Shown here: positions 24,426-35,173 of the stretch, piece after piece
Position numbering within the stretch: position 1 is the first letter of the stretch
Layout of the letters: every line of letters starts with the position of its first letter
Source: Lichina pygmaea
Taxonomy: Eukaryota > Ascomycota > Lichinomycetes > Lichinales > Lichinaceae
Assembly: GCA_963422465.1 (NCBI GenBank)
Contig: OY730169.1
Coordinates: 3,534,001 to 3,598,000, forward strand
Reading direction: 5' to 3'
DNA length: 64,000 nt
The notes under the pieces: generated by a model
Told to the model about the DNA's origin: nothing
Seen by the model: only the letters and a program-made list of their open reading frames with translations
Databases searched by the model: none
Translations under genes and position numbers: made by a program

Positions 24426-27353
24426 CTATAGCATCACCGGCGGCATGTCGCCGTGTTCCCCAGATTCGTTAGGCTTGCGTGCTGCCGCGTATCGCCCTGT
24501 CGTTGAGATAAGAGGTTCGCTCAGCAACGGACGAGCTTCCGTCGAGAAGACGTGCCCGCGAAGACCCCTGACGAAGCCGTACACGCCGTTGAAGAAGGCT
24601 TCAAAGGTCCGTTGGGCATCCCCTTCCTTGTGGTGCTCTTTCTTTGCCTTCGTCGTTGGATTCGCCTTCGTCTCTGCATCGGAGTCCTCCACAACCTGAG
24701 ACGTCTGAGACGACTCATATTCGGTCGTGGGTGCGGCGGCTGGGACGCTGTCGCCAGCGGTCGTACGATGGGCGTCTCCAAAGGGATGCGATTCCTCTCG
24801 GAGGGGCGCCGTCGCAGCCGGCTCCATGTGGAACGTGAGCTCTCCCCAGCGGCCGCCGGCCTTGCCTGCTTCGACGCCGACATATTGTGCCTTCCAGCCG
24901 TTGATGGCCAAGCCGATGCTCTGACGGAGTTCCAGCCCCGCAAAGAGATACTCCACCTCGATGTCCTGCGACGAGGCCGCCTCATCGCCGGCCGTCTTTT
25001 CGAGCTCTGGCCGCGTGCTTGCTTCGATCATCCACTTGGGAATTCGTAGGGACAAGCCTGCTGGGGTCTTGAGACGCTCTCGACCCCAAACTGCAAGATG
25101 ACTGCGGCGAAGGAAGTCAGCGATGGGATGGCATCGGGCCGGGTTCCGCAGGTCTATGGTCGACCGCGTCCGGAACCGTACATCGCTCGCCGATTCCGGT
25201 AACATGGTATCGTGAATGCGCTGGTCGACAACGGCTTCGACCTTGAGCAGCTGGTTCCGTTGAAGGTCTTCGTCCACTCGGAGTAGCATCTCGATCGCCG
25301 GAAAAGCGGTAGAGAGCTTCCCCCCGAGCCGAGCCCAGGGAGAGGGCTTTAGATACAGCACAAGAGTCTCCTGGTCGCCAACATCGTGCACGGCCGGCAA
25401 TGAACCGATCGAGCGGATCAAGCCTGGTACATCGAACGAAAATGCTCGTAACGGCTCCTGCTTCTTCCCCAGTTGTTTCGCCGTCACCGACTTTGGGACT
25501 GACGACACGTCTAACGGGCGAAGGACGTGACCCGCAAGGGCAACGGTCGTCGTTCGGGTCTCGCCTTCCCACCCGGTAGCATCCTCGTCAGCGATCGGTA
25601 CCGCCACCCTGCTCTCGCGGCCCCGCGCCCTTCCGGATGATTCGCTGACACGTCCCGGAGGCCCGCCGCCTTTGGCTGTGCACCGTCGGACTCGATCCAG
25701 GAACCTCCACGTCCGTGCGCTGAGCCATCGGTGGCTCTTCCCGTCTACAGCATCCAGAACGCCAGTTTCTGCCACTTCAGGCCCAGTCTCTTTCCGTCTT
25801 TGGCCGTCGGCGACAAGCCGTGCCCATCTGGCGCCGGCGGCCTTTGCTTGGTCATCCCAAGGCAAATGGGTCATGGAGCCTATGTCATGCAGAGCCGTCT
25901 TCCTTTGGGGGTCCTCCGTTACCGAAGACAGAAACGCGCGGGAGCTAGCAGGCCCATCCATGTAGCTGAGTAGGAGTCTTTGTGCATCCTCGAGCGGTGC
26001 ACGAGTAGGACCAAAGCTACACATTCGCAACTACGCTCCACAGGTCAGCCTTTTCTAGATATGTCTCGGGAGATTACGAGAACAGCCGACGTACCGTTTT
26101 CCGTCCATCCACCATCCTCGCAATGACACCCGTCATATCACTGATGATTTCAGAGACGGTGTCCGCCCCGACGCGATACCGAGCCTCGGGGTGCGTGATG
26201 GCGGCGCGAAGTTGCTCGAGATCGATTGACATACGCTGGACTTGCTGAAGGATGCTCTTGATCTCTCTAGCCGCGTCGTATGCGCTCTCCTCCTTCCCCT
26301 CGATCTTGACTCTACCGCCGCTCCGCTCGACCACAACGTCAACGTGATATCTGTGGGCCACATCCTTCAAGATGCCACGGCCTTGGCGTGAATCATCAGC
26401 ATAGGTGATTTCCAGTTGTCCGTTCGGAGTCACTCACCTTTCTCGAAGAAGAGCAGGCGTTCGGGTAGAGGGAGCATCAACTCAAGCGTGCCTCGACGTT
26501 GAGTCTCGGATTCTGGCTTGATCAACCAACAGTGTTTGAGCACTTGTGCAGCGACACGGTCCTTGCCGGGTACACCCTGAGCCAAGTCTGACGACCTTGT
26601 GGTCTGGCGAGAGTTCGCAGCGCTTTGTGGGGAGCAGCGCCACGGCTTGTCATGTGGCAGCCGTCTTGGAAGCTTCGACTCGGCCGCAGGGGCCAGAGTT
26701 TGGCGTCGCTGGGATATATAAAGCTTTAACTGCTTGGTGGTGAAGCCATCTCGCAATTGCTTGACCAGATCGTCGTAGGCTTCTTCGCTCAAGACCGTCA
26801 CGTCCTGCCGTGGTCGAAGTCGATCCATGTTTTGCAGCGGCGTCTCGTCGCCGACGGGTACATCATCAGCGCCGATGAATCGTGTGAGCTCATCCGCCGA
26901 CATGCTCTTTCCCTGCGTTGCGGCCAGAGCCACGGCTTCCTTCTTCTCTCGCGCTGCTGCCGTGTTCTCGGCGGTGGCATCTCGCAGCATGACCACCTTG
27001 ACCGGCGTTCCCAGCGAGAGCTTCTCAAGCTGGGCATCGTGCTCGCGAACGGCGCGTCCTCTGGGTCCCTGGAGCTTCTTCCGACGTCTGAACTTGGATC
27101 TGCTGTTCTTGGTCGCCGAAGCAACGCCAGCAGGCGAGCTGACGTTTGAAGTACTACCGGCATCGACGTACGATGTCCCATCTGACTCTGAGGGCCTATC
27201 ATTGTCGGAGACGGCCGTCTCGGTCTGTATCAATCGGGTCCCCCGAGAGGACGCGAATGGGGTTGGCGATGGTAGAGGTCGCTTTGGCGACGTCAAGATG
27301 CGTGCAAAGCATTGAAGACAGAACCTAGACCTGGCATTGCCGATTCTGGTCAT
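24426..27353 (-). CDS. SLS1: SLS1-like mitochondrial inner-membrane-bound regulator
   Basis: Three exons (27353-26438, 26381-26095, 26030-24426) give 935 residues, phases agreeing. The start is the first ATG. The N-terminus is Arg/Ser-rich without acids for about 35 residues, as in a mitochondrial presequence. The family signature is seen as NMDRLRPRQDVTVLSEEAYDDLVKQL written in shorter blocks: DRLRPRQ, LSEEAYDDLVKQL, DGFTTKQLKLYI. It continues with a KH-like stretch (RYHVDVVVERSGGRVKIEG) spanning exon 2. In yeast Sls1 sits in the inner membrane and couples mitochondrial transcription with translation. I see no single obvious transmembrane helix, so the membrane association is taken from the family. 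The C-terminal 100 residues are acidic and low complexity before a final FNGVYGFVRGLRGHVF block. Confidence 0.8.
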
Positions 27354-28052
27354 GATCCAGGGCAAGATGCCAAGCTAGCACATGCTCAGAAAAGCTGCAC
27401 CTGCCCTTGGTGTGACGAACATGATGCTTGTGTCGTGTGCCGTACGGTACCGGTACATACGTACCATACCGTACCGTATTAGACGCCACATACGAGCCGT
27501 ATCGCAATCGCAATCTTCCTGCTTACATAAGTAGGAATGCACCATACCGCACCGAGTACGTACGTATGTACCGTACATATTTCGCGCAGTACGCTCCGTA
27601 CATACGTACGTACTTCCGTACTGCCCCACTGCCAAATCACCACTCTGCAAGAGCGACCCCCTCCTGGCACAGTGATTTTTGTAGTGCTCAGATATATCGC
27701 CGACAGTACGTAATGTACGGCACGGTACTTCCGTAGACTAGCTGTGACTAGCTGACCCTCGTCGCGGTTGTAACCCGACTTAGGCCTCCGAGCTTCCAAG
27801 CAAGAGGAACCGTCGACAAGCCCCTGGCCACTGCTACAAGGTTATGCAGCACATAGAAGCCGGGCAGACTCAAGCGCTCCATCCCGATATATGTCCACGT
27901 AGCTTCAGACCCAAAGCCTTACCAGTACCGTAGAAGATTAGCACCGAGCCGATAGATCCAGCGCAAGCAGCCCGGCGGAGTGACCATCTTTCCACGAGAT
28001 CAGCTCCTTCCAGCCACACCCCCCCCCTTCATTCCTCGCAGTCGTCATCGAT
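27354..28052. other. Intergenic GTAC-rich gap
   Basis: No gene. GTAC palindromes are dense at about 27430-27620 and 27700-27735. A short C run lies at about 28019. Confidence 0.6.
27430..27620. repeat. GTAC/CGTAC palindrome cluster
   Basis: Many GGTACCGGTAC, GTACGTAC and TACGTATGTAC words between the SLS1-like start and the GH5 stop; non-coding. Confidence 0.75.
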
Positions 28053-29919
28053 TCACAGCCCGGCCAAGTCATTGAAGTCTTGCACGCCTCGGCGGAAGCC
28101 TTGCTCGTATTCCCAGGCGAACCCGGCATCGGCCTGACCGGCCTCGATCATGCGCTTGCGGACCCAGAGGTCCAAGATGCCGATCTTGTCGGCGCCAGGC
28201 CCGGCGAGCCGACCGCGCACGCGCGTGCCGAAGAAGTTGACGGCGTCGGAGAAGCCAACGTCCCAGCCGTTCTCGTACCGCCAGTGCTCGAAGCTCTGGC
28301 CTGGAGACGTTTGGTTCCAGTAGTCGACGTGTTGGCCGACAGCGACCCCGCGTAGGTCGGCGCGGCGTGCTCGAGCCTGGTCGATCCGGTCGTTGACTTC
28401 CTCGTCCGAGAGGAACAGCCACCGCGGCGCTTGGATCGCACCGGATTTTGACATGGCGGCGAAACCCCATTCGCCACCGTCCATCCAGTCCTGCAAAGGT
28501 CGAGTCGTTCAGGTCAGCCGTGGCGCCTTGTGTCCCGCCCAGCACTTAGGCCGGCCAGGTTGTGGAAGAACTTTCGGCGGGTGTCACCCAGGATGAACAG
28601 ATCGAGCTCACCATCTTATACGTCCAGAAATAGCTTCCACCGGATCGTTCCTGCCAGGTCCTGCTCTGGGCCTGGCCAAACTGCTCAATCAGCCCAGGGC
28701 GTTCGTCCGTGCTGACCCTAGACCAGGTCCGCTCGTCCAACACGCAGCTGTACTCCCCAACGATGAGCCCAGCCGCCCGACGATCAACAACCGAGCCATG
28801 GCGGCCATTGAGCTCTTCGAGCTCGTTGCCGACGCGGTCGATGATTTGCTGCGGTGGCTGCTGCCTGTCGCTCTCGGCGAAAGTGTAGTATTTATGGGTG
28901 TCGATGATGACCGGATTGCCGCGATTCTGTAGCGTGTTCTTCCCGTTGCTCCATCCCACCGCTTCGCCGAGGTTCCAGCGGTCTGAGATGTATACCGGCA
29001 AGGAAGGGTCGATCTGACCGAGTTCGTGCAGGACGGAATCGTACCATTCGTACATGCCCGGAGCGTCGATCGCCGCTTCGTTGACCAGCTGCAAGCCTAC
29101 AACTCCATCCATGCTGCGCGCCTCACGCGCGATGAAGGCGAGACACCTGCGGCTGAGGTCCAGAAAGAAGCCGTTTTCCCAGAGGGCGGCCTGGCCGGAA
29201 TCGGTGCCCGAATGCGCATCGCTGTTGGCGCCGCCAGGAAGAGCGTGGAGATCAAGTAGCACGCCAATGCCGTGAGCGCGGGCCGTATTCACAAAGTCTC
29301 TGACCGCAAGCCAGGCGTTGACGTACACTTGAGCCGGCTCACCCTCGAAAGGGGTTTCGTTGCAGAAGTCTGGTCCGAGCGTGAACCAGCCTACGGGGAG
29401 TCGAATAGAAGTACCTAATCCAGCTCAGCACAGCCACGACGTCTTCTTCCATGACGGCCATCAACCACATACAACGCGCTACGTCGACAAGCCAATCGAA
29501 TTCGACAGGCGAGACTGCATTCAGCCAGTGACTTTCCCACTTCTGCTTCGTGCCAACTAGACCATTGGCCCTCAAGGAGCTGTGCTCAAACTTCACACGT
29601 AAGCCGCCGTGGCTTGACATAGCCCACTGGGGGGGGATGATGCTCTCCGAGGCGGGTTTTCTTACGCGGTGACCGCAGCAAGTTCGCTGTGGCCGGTAGC
29701 TTCCTGCACGAACATACTGCCATGAAGCCAGCGTTCGAGGACGAAGATGGAGCCCAGGTTCGTCCCATGATGGTAGCGATATCTCAGTACATCCCGGGGC
29801 GACGGAACAGGCAGTCCGCCCGGGGTGTCCTCAACGGCCAGGACCGTCTGCTGCGACTGCTGAGCCATGGCACGAAAGCGACGGAACTCGGAACGGGCTC
29901 TACCCAGCGCCTCCTTCAT
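28053..29919 (-). CDS. Glycoside hydrolase family 5 protein, exo-beta-1,3-glucanase-like
   Basis: Four exons (29919-29666, 29579-29473, 29414-28612, 28490-28053) give 533 residues with consistent phases. The fold signature is clear: RYRYHHGTNLGSIFVLERWL near residue 40, SIRLPVGWFTLGPDFC, and GIGVLLDLHALPGGANSDAH. The acid/base Glu lies in GLQLVNEAA and the nucleophile Glu in GLIVGEYSCVLD. The C-terminal part has DWMDGGEWGF and FEHWRYENGWDVGF, typical of a widespread mould GH5 group annotated as glucan 1,3-beta-glucosidase. No signal peptide is visible, so it may act inside the cell or leave by another route. Substrate is inferred from the family. A 12-bp tandem repeat lies 58 bases upstream of the ATG. 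Confidence 0.88.
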
Positions 29920-29976
29920 TTTGGAACGGTAGGGATTAGCTCGAACTTTCCAGCGAAAGTTGAAATGTCTCTTTGC

Positions 29977-30018
29977 ACGCAGACGTTGACGCAGACGTTG
30001 ACGCAGACGTTGACGCAG
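29977..30018. repeat. 12-bp tandem repeat, 3.5 copies
   Basis: Unit ACGCAGACGTTG repeated three and a half times without change, in the GH5 promoter or leader. Confidence 0.9.
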
Positions 30019-30745
30019 AGCGTTGGCTCCAGAGCAAGATGGAGAGTCACGAACTTCAAAGTGATATTGTGAGAACGTACCAGCTTGCCCGCTACATACG
30101 GTATACCAACGATAGATTCCGAAAGATCTGCAAGAAGAGCTGCGATGTTGATGACGCAACGGCCAAGACACCATCAGTGAAGCACTTATGTAAGCCCGCG
30201 TGGTACGGTAAGCCCAGTGTCCCAGTTCAACGGCAGGTACGTACCGTTCTGTACGGAAGTGATACTCGCATGTAAAAGATACGGTGCTTTCGTGCGGCAG
30301 AAACGTACAGAACGACGTACCGTGTACATACCTACCTGTCGTCTGGTTGTCGAAACGGGATGGCCTCCTGGCATGACCCCGCAAGCTGGGTATTTCCCTA
30401 TCGCTAGCCTATTCCACACTGTACTGGTACATACAGTACGGACGGCTGGTATGTACTCGTACTGTCAATGCTCGGGGACTGGGCTGACCTGGCCTAAGCA
30501 CCGTGGTAAGGGATGACCTGGATGCCACGGTACTGGTCAAGTGCTGACGGCCTTTCCTCGATCCGGTCCTTGTTCCGAGAAAAAGCTGTATGTATACCCG
30601 GTCCGGTGTACGGAGTACATGTTCACGTCGTACCCTCGTACTTTTACAAACAAACCGCGGAACTTGGGCCGAAGGTGAGACGACTGATTGATTCAGGACA
30701 GCTAAGCTAATCGACCGACATGCGTGCTCCTGGAAGCCCCCACGG

Positions 30746-30772
30746 CCCTAAGCCCTACGGTTAGGGCTAGGG
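30746..30772. repeat. Telomere-like inverted repeat
   Basis: CCCTAAGCCCTA (30746-30757) is followed after four bases by TAGGGCTAGGG (30762-30772), able to pair with one bulge. It contains CCCTAA and TTAGGG words. It lies just downstream of the stop of the secreted six-cysteine gene and could serve as a 3'-end hairpin. Confidence 0.6.
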
Positions 30773-30794
30773 CTGTCCCTACGCGGCACCAGGA

Positions 30795-31393
30795 TCATCT
30801 CCAGATAACAAATTCCCGGGTCATGTAGTCCTCGGAGCATTCCGTCCGTGTCGCCTCGATGGCTCCACAAGAGGTCAGCGTACATCGGTAAGCCGCCTAT
30901 AATTGCTAGTGTTAGATATGTTTCATAGTTGGCGATGGTGGTGCTCCGACTTTTAGATGGCTTTTTTGTTTCCAATTGGGAAGGGAAGGGGGGAGACAAG
31001 AACTGACCTCATCTCTGTTCCCATCAGGGAAACATCTGTTCTTGCAGGCTACGAACGTTGAGTAATGCATGCAGGTGGCATAAACAAGTCTCCTTCGCGT
31101 CGGCTCCGGTCTTGGCTGCGGTCTATTTGGAAGGAGATCCGTGAGGAATTTCCATGGTTGGCGTTTCTCAAGCACTGGTCCCCGTGTTTCGTCAGCTCTG
31201 GTCTGACTTCTGTGTTCCTGGCCTGAGTTCAAGGTTTACCGTGATGTTGGACTGTCTCCAAGTCGCCTGACGATGCAAGTCCAGCTGTGGCCATGGCCAC
31301 GGGAGTAGCACTCGTCGGGGTGCTGTTGAGAAGGACGAGGAGGAGCGTGGCAAGGACCGAAAACATGACGCGTGATCCCAGGACTGGCAACAT
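30795..31393 (-). CDS. Small secreted six-cysteine protein with basic processing sites
   Basis: Three exons (31393-31240, 31174-31008, 30896-30795) join in phase to 140 residues. Intron 1 has a CTGAC branch site. The N-terminus has a hydrophobic core (VMFSVLATLLLVLL) then STPTSATP, a good signal peptide. A Kex2-type Lys-Arg lies at residues 55-56 (VLEKRQPW) and Arg-Arg-Arg at 78-80. After these come six cysteines at 86, 95, 99, 112, 117 and 127, which fits three disulfides in a mature peptide of about 60 residues. A TATAAAAA box lies on the minus strand at 31495-31488, about 95 bases before the ATG. I recognise no named family. The gene plan matches the next secreted gene at 32.4-33.1 kb. Confidence 0.55.
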
Positions 31394-32379
31394 GATGATG
31401 AAGGCGGTGGAGGCGATCCTCGGTGATGTGATTCTCGTAAGATGTACAGCGGATATTCTTTCAACTGTTCCCGGGGCCGGGCCTTGGTTTTTATAGATCT
31501 GGCGCATCTACGAACATAGTAGAAAGGAATCGGACAATTCATTTGAAAAGGGGGACAGCAATGACGAGTGTGACCTCGTCAGGCTCATGTTGGAATACGA
31601 GCACGAAGTGTCAAAGCGACGTCTAGTAATTAGACATGCGCATTGACATGTTCGAGTAGCACGAGTAGTAGCCGACCACGGGAAGGATACGAGACGCCTC
31701 AGTTTTACAGGGTCGGTCCTCGGGAATCTCTGGGCGAACTCCGTTCTCCCGTGCAGGAGTGCCCAACACTCATCAACTCTCAACGTATATGAGAATTTCT
31801 GCGAAGAAGAGCAGCCGTGACAGAAATCCTTTCCAGACATCATGTACGTACGTACGTACGTAGCCGCCACTTCTTCACCGGACATCCGGAGATTTTAGAG
31901 CTCCGACCTCGAACCGGCGTGTTTGAGTGCTGATGCGATTAAGCGACCCTATTCCGGACCTGCCGCCCTCGGCGCGGACTATCGATCCTTCGGCCCTGAA
32001 GGTCCGGAACCCAGGCGCCCTTGGATGCTTACCGAACGAAGAGCCCGTGGTCGACAGCATCTGATTTCCGCATGACGTTCGAACAGCGATTTGGAGGTCG
32101 ACGCAGATGCTATACCAGGTAGGTACACTGGACTATGTATGATGCCTACGGCTCGGCCTCTGGTACCTAAATCAGCGACAGCGTCACAAAGTTGGTCGGG
32201 AACAATTTGGTATCACGTGCCCGACGCTACTTGTGTTCTGGTGCGTGGCCGGACGAAGGTACGAATGTAATCGTATGAAGTACGTACGTACTGTACAGTA
32301 TGTGCTGGCGCCGATGGTGTTGACAAGATGAAAGAAAGGAAAGCCGGCGGTCAGGTCACGATGGTTCCGTCAGTGGAGC
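31394..32379. other. Intergenic region between two secreted-protein genes
   Basis: No gene seen. CGTACGTACGTACGTA lies at about 31845-31861, and further GTAC words at 32276-32301. Confidence 0.5.
31488..31495 (-). promoter_or_regulatory. TATA box of the six-cysteine secreted-protein gene
   Basis: TATAAAAA read on the minus strand, about 95 bases upstream of the proposed ATG at 31393. Confidence 0.5.
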
Positions 32380-33136
32380 CTACGTGCCGTACCTCGAGTA
32401 CCTGTCCGCGAACACGATTGCTTCACCGATGTGCGCAGTGCAATGCCCATTCCAGACCTTTCCGCAGGGACATTTGCCCGCTTTCATGTTGCAAGGGTAG
32501 CGTAAGAGGCAGTTCTTGATCTGGATTGGTGACAGCCTGGTCAGCAAAAGAGATCGACATGAATGCTCTTGGAGTGTTCTGATGCATCCAATCGGAGTGT
32601 GGTGTGATGGCCATGTCTGACATACCTTCGATGTCCTGGCAAGCTGTCCAGAGTAGGTTCCGTCATAGAAGTCGTCTCCACCAGTGAGTTTGGGAACACA
32701 TCTGGCGCAGTCTCTTATATAGTTCTGCACACAGTATATTTCTTCGGGTTTTCTGGTGCGTGTATCAACACGATCCCAGCGTTCTGGGATTGTTTCCACT
32801 TTCAGTACAACTGTCTGCGCTCGTACCGCCCGCCCACCACCAGGGAGACGCCAGCCAGACGCTCGCTGATTGGTGTCTCGGCGCCTCAAGTTTGTAGCTG
32901 CCATCTCCTGATTCTATATTTGAGTTGGAACCAGAGAAATGCAGCATCAGGTCCAGAACAGGTCCACAGGAGGAAAGGAGGTTTCATTGCGACACAATGC
33001 AGGAGCGAGAGCCTTGAGACCTCCGCAAAGCCAGTAAAGCATGTTAGCAGCTTGAACTCACCAATGATTGCTGCTGTGGTGTAGCCAAGACAGTCACAAC
33101 AGATAAAGCACCGAGAACAGTGGTTAAGAGCCGCAT
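32380..33136 (-). CDS. Small secreted eight-cysteine protein
   Basis: Three exons (33136-33062, 32913-32626, 32520-32380) give 167 residues, both introns in phase 0. Exon 1 codes the signal peptide alone (MRLLTTVLGALSVVTVLATP). An Arg-Arg-Arg at residues 35-37 could be a processing site. Cysteines lie at 86, 94, 97, 125, 131, 138, 140 and 148, with CVQNYIRDCARC before intron 2 and KCPCGKVWNGHC after it. Intron 2 has CTGAC 18-20 bases before its acceptor. A GATAAAAG-type element lies about 140 bases upstream. No family recognised. The acceptor of intron 1 is the least certain point, because several AG sites lie nearby and it was chosen to exclude an in-frame stop. Confidence 0.5.
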
Positions 33137-35173
33137 GATGATCGACTCTTGCCAGCCGGGACGCGAGATGACACAGGAGTAAAAGAGCAGATGGCGGATT
33201 TTTCTCTTCCTATGAATTGGAGAGATTGAGCTGTCTACTTGTAGAGCTTCCCAGTGCGGGGAGACATGGCATCTTTTATCTGCAGGCTGCGGGAGCCCGC
33301 CACCGAGGTCGACGTCCTTTGCGTTCCTGAAGCATGTTCCAGTCGTCGCCTCTAGGCTCGTAAGGAGGCCTCGGCTTGAACGTCATGCAGATGGAAAGGA
33401 GATCAACAGCAACGTCAGCGTCTTTGGCACGCCTAGGTCGCCGCAAGAGGAAACTATCGTGTGTCGGCAGGGCCGACACACATCGACTGTTGCTTGCACC
33501 TCGTACCTCCAATCTTCAAGTACTCATATGTGCACTCCGTAGTCTTTGATGATGCTGTTTGAGATACGCCACCCGTGTCAAACGCCCACGACGCCTTCGT
33601 ATTTCTTTCGCCGTCCGTAAACAAGTTGTGTGTTACTGTAAGGTTCGGAGTACTTACGAGGTACAGACGTACTGATGTACGGTACGAAAGGGGTACCGTA
33701 TGTAAAAATACTCCGCACCTACGTACCAGCATGTGACTATATAGTGCCGTACCGTACCGAGCACGGAGTACTTTATACGTACTGGTATCTAACAGTAACT
33801 CACATGTACCTCCTCGTACGGAGCTATCGCTTGTGCGGATAGGTTCACCCGATACGCGACTTCAGGCTGCAATAGTAGCGGTCGAGTCCCGGAGACACTA
33901 CCGAGGACACCGCACCGGCTCTCAGACGCAACGCAAGGCGACTGGAGCCTCGCGAGACACGACCATAGGGTCAGACGTCTGGTACTCCATACCGACGTAC
34001 GTTAGGTAATACCTTATTTTATCAGCACTATACCCTTGTACTTTCCCACCAACAGCATGCATGTATGGCGGAGTGACAGAAGTCTGAACAAGCTGGTTCC
34101 TGCTTAGTGACTAGATGATGATAAGTGGTGAGATGAACTTGCTGGAGTAGCGATCAGCTGATTGTTCACCTACGACTATTGTTTGTAAAGAACCACCCGG
34201 AGTCACTCAGACTTGTGTCATGACGCTGTACTCCGTACTTATAAGGCGATTATCCTTGGTATCAGGTCAAACTTCAAAGCCGACTACATACGTTACGTAC
34301 ATTGTAGTCTGTACTACTTACCTTCACCTTGTTGATGGATATCAAGGTTAATTCGGGGGCAAGGAATCCAATGACGGGGCACTGACAATGGAATGCTATT
34401 GACACAATGGGTCCAGCCCTGCAGTGACTAATCATTGAAGAATCATGCCCATACACTGAAGTGATGGTCTACGATTCACTCTGTTGTGAAGTACAAAGGA
34501 CACGGCTCGACGCAGCTCTATCCTACCATGTGTCACCGACGCGTCGGCCGCAACCTAGGCCTCGGCTAGGCCGGCCCGGAACTCGGACGACAGAACGGGC
34601 CGACATCCAACATCGCACCGAGGGAAGAAGTGAGACAGACAGGCATGAGTCAGCCAACCACTAGCGAGCTCCTTGTACGGAGTACGTAGCTAGTCAATCA
34701 ACTCTTCCACGACGCACGATTCTGAGGGGTTCGGCGTAGCTGCCTAGGCTTTCCCTAGGCCCGCTACCACCATGTAGACAGGCTAGTCTGATGGCCTTTG
34801 CGGACGAGGAAGAGAGCAGTTACAGCAGTGTCCTTCGGTGGTAGAACTTGATATACGAGCAGCTCTGCATAGCCCTGCAAGGAAAACACAAGAATCAGAT
34901 GAGACTCATGAGATCATTGATGTAGCAGCTCCCGATATTTCAGGGGCTCGGATCAGGTCGTCGGTTGCTTCAGAGACTGACGGTCGTTGTTCGCCTCGAT
35001 GCCTTGTCTGAGCCGACGTAGAAGGTGGAAAAAGAAATCTAGAATTCTTCTCCACCGAGGGCAATCGTCATGACTCTCCATGGCGGCCGGTCAGAATCTT
35101 CCGGCGCCTGTATGGTTACGAGAGCGTGAGGGCCTTTCGGCAAGGCCGACTGAACGAGAAGGAGTGAACGCCA
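33137..35173. other. Gene-poor region with GTAC clusters
   Basis: No supported gene over 2 kb. GTAC-rich DNA lies at about 33640-33790. A minus-strand frame at 33454-33732 contains a short cysteine-bearing piece, but no start exon or splice pattern supports it. Confidence 0.45.
33640..33790. repeat. GTAC/CGTAC palindrome cluster
   Basis: Dense GTAC, GGTACG and CGTACT words in non-coding DNA. Confidence 0.7.

Larger units (their letters stand above)
29920..30794. other. Intergenic region, GH5 upstream
   Basis: No gene. It holds the 12-bp repeat, scattered GTAC words at 30200-30620 and a telomere-like inverted repeat at 30746-30772. Confidence 0.55.

Noticed and set aside
33276-33732. Minus-strand frames with CTYEYLKIGGTRC as a third secreted-protein gene
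   Set aside because: No signal-peptide exon, no consistent splice phases, and the upstream part of the frame is GTAC repeat.
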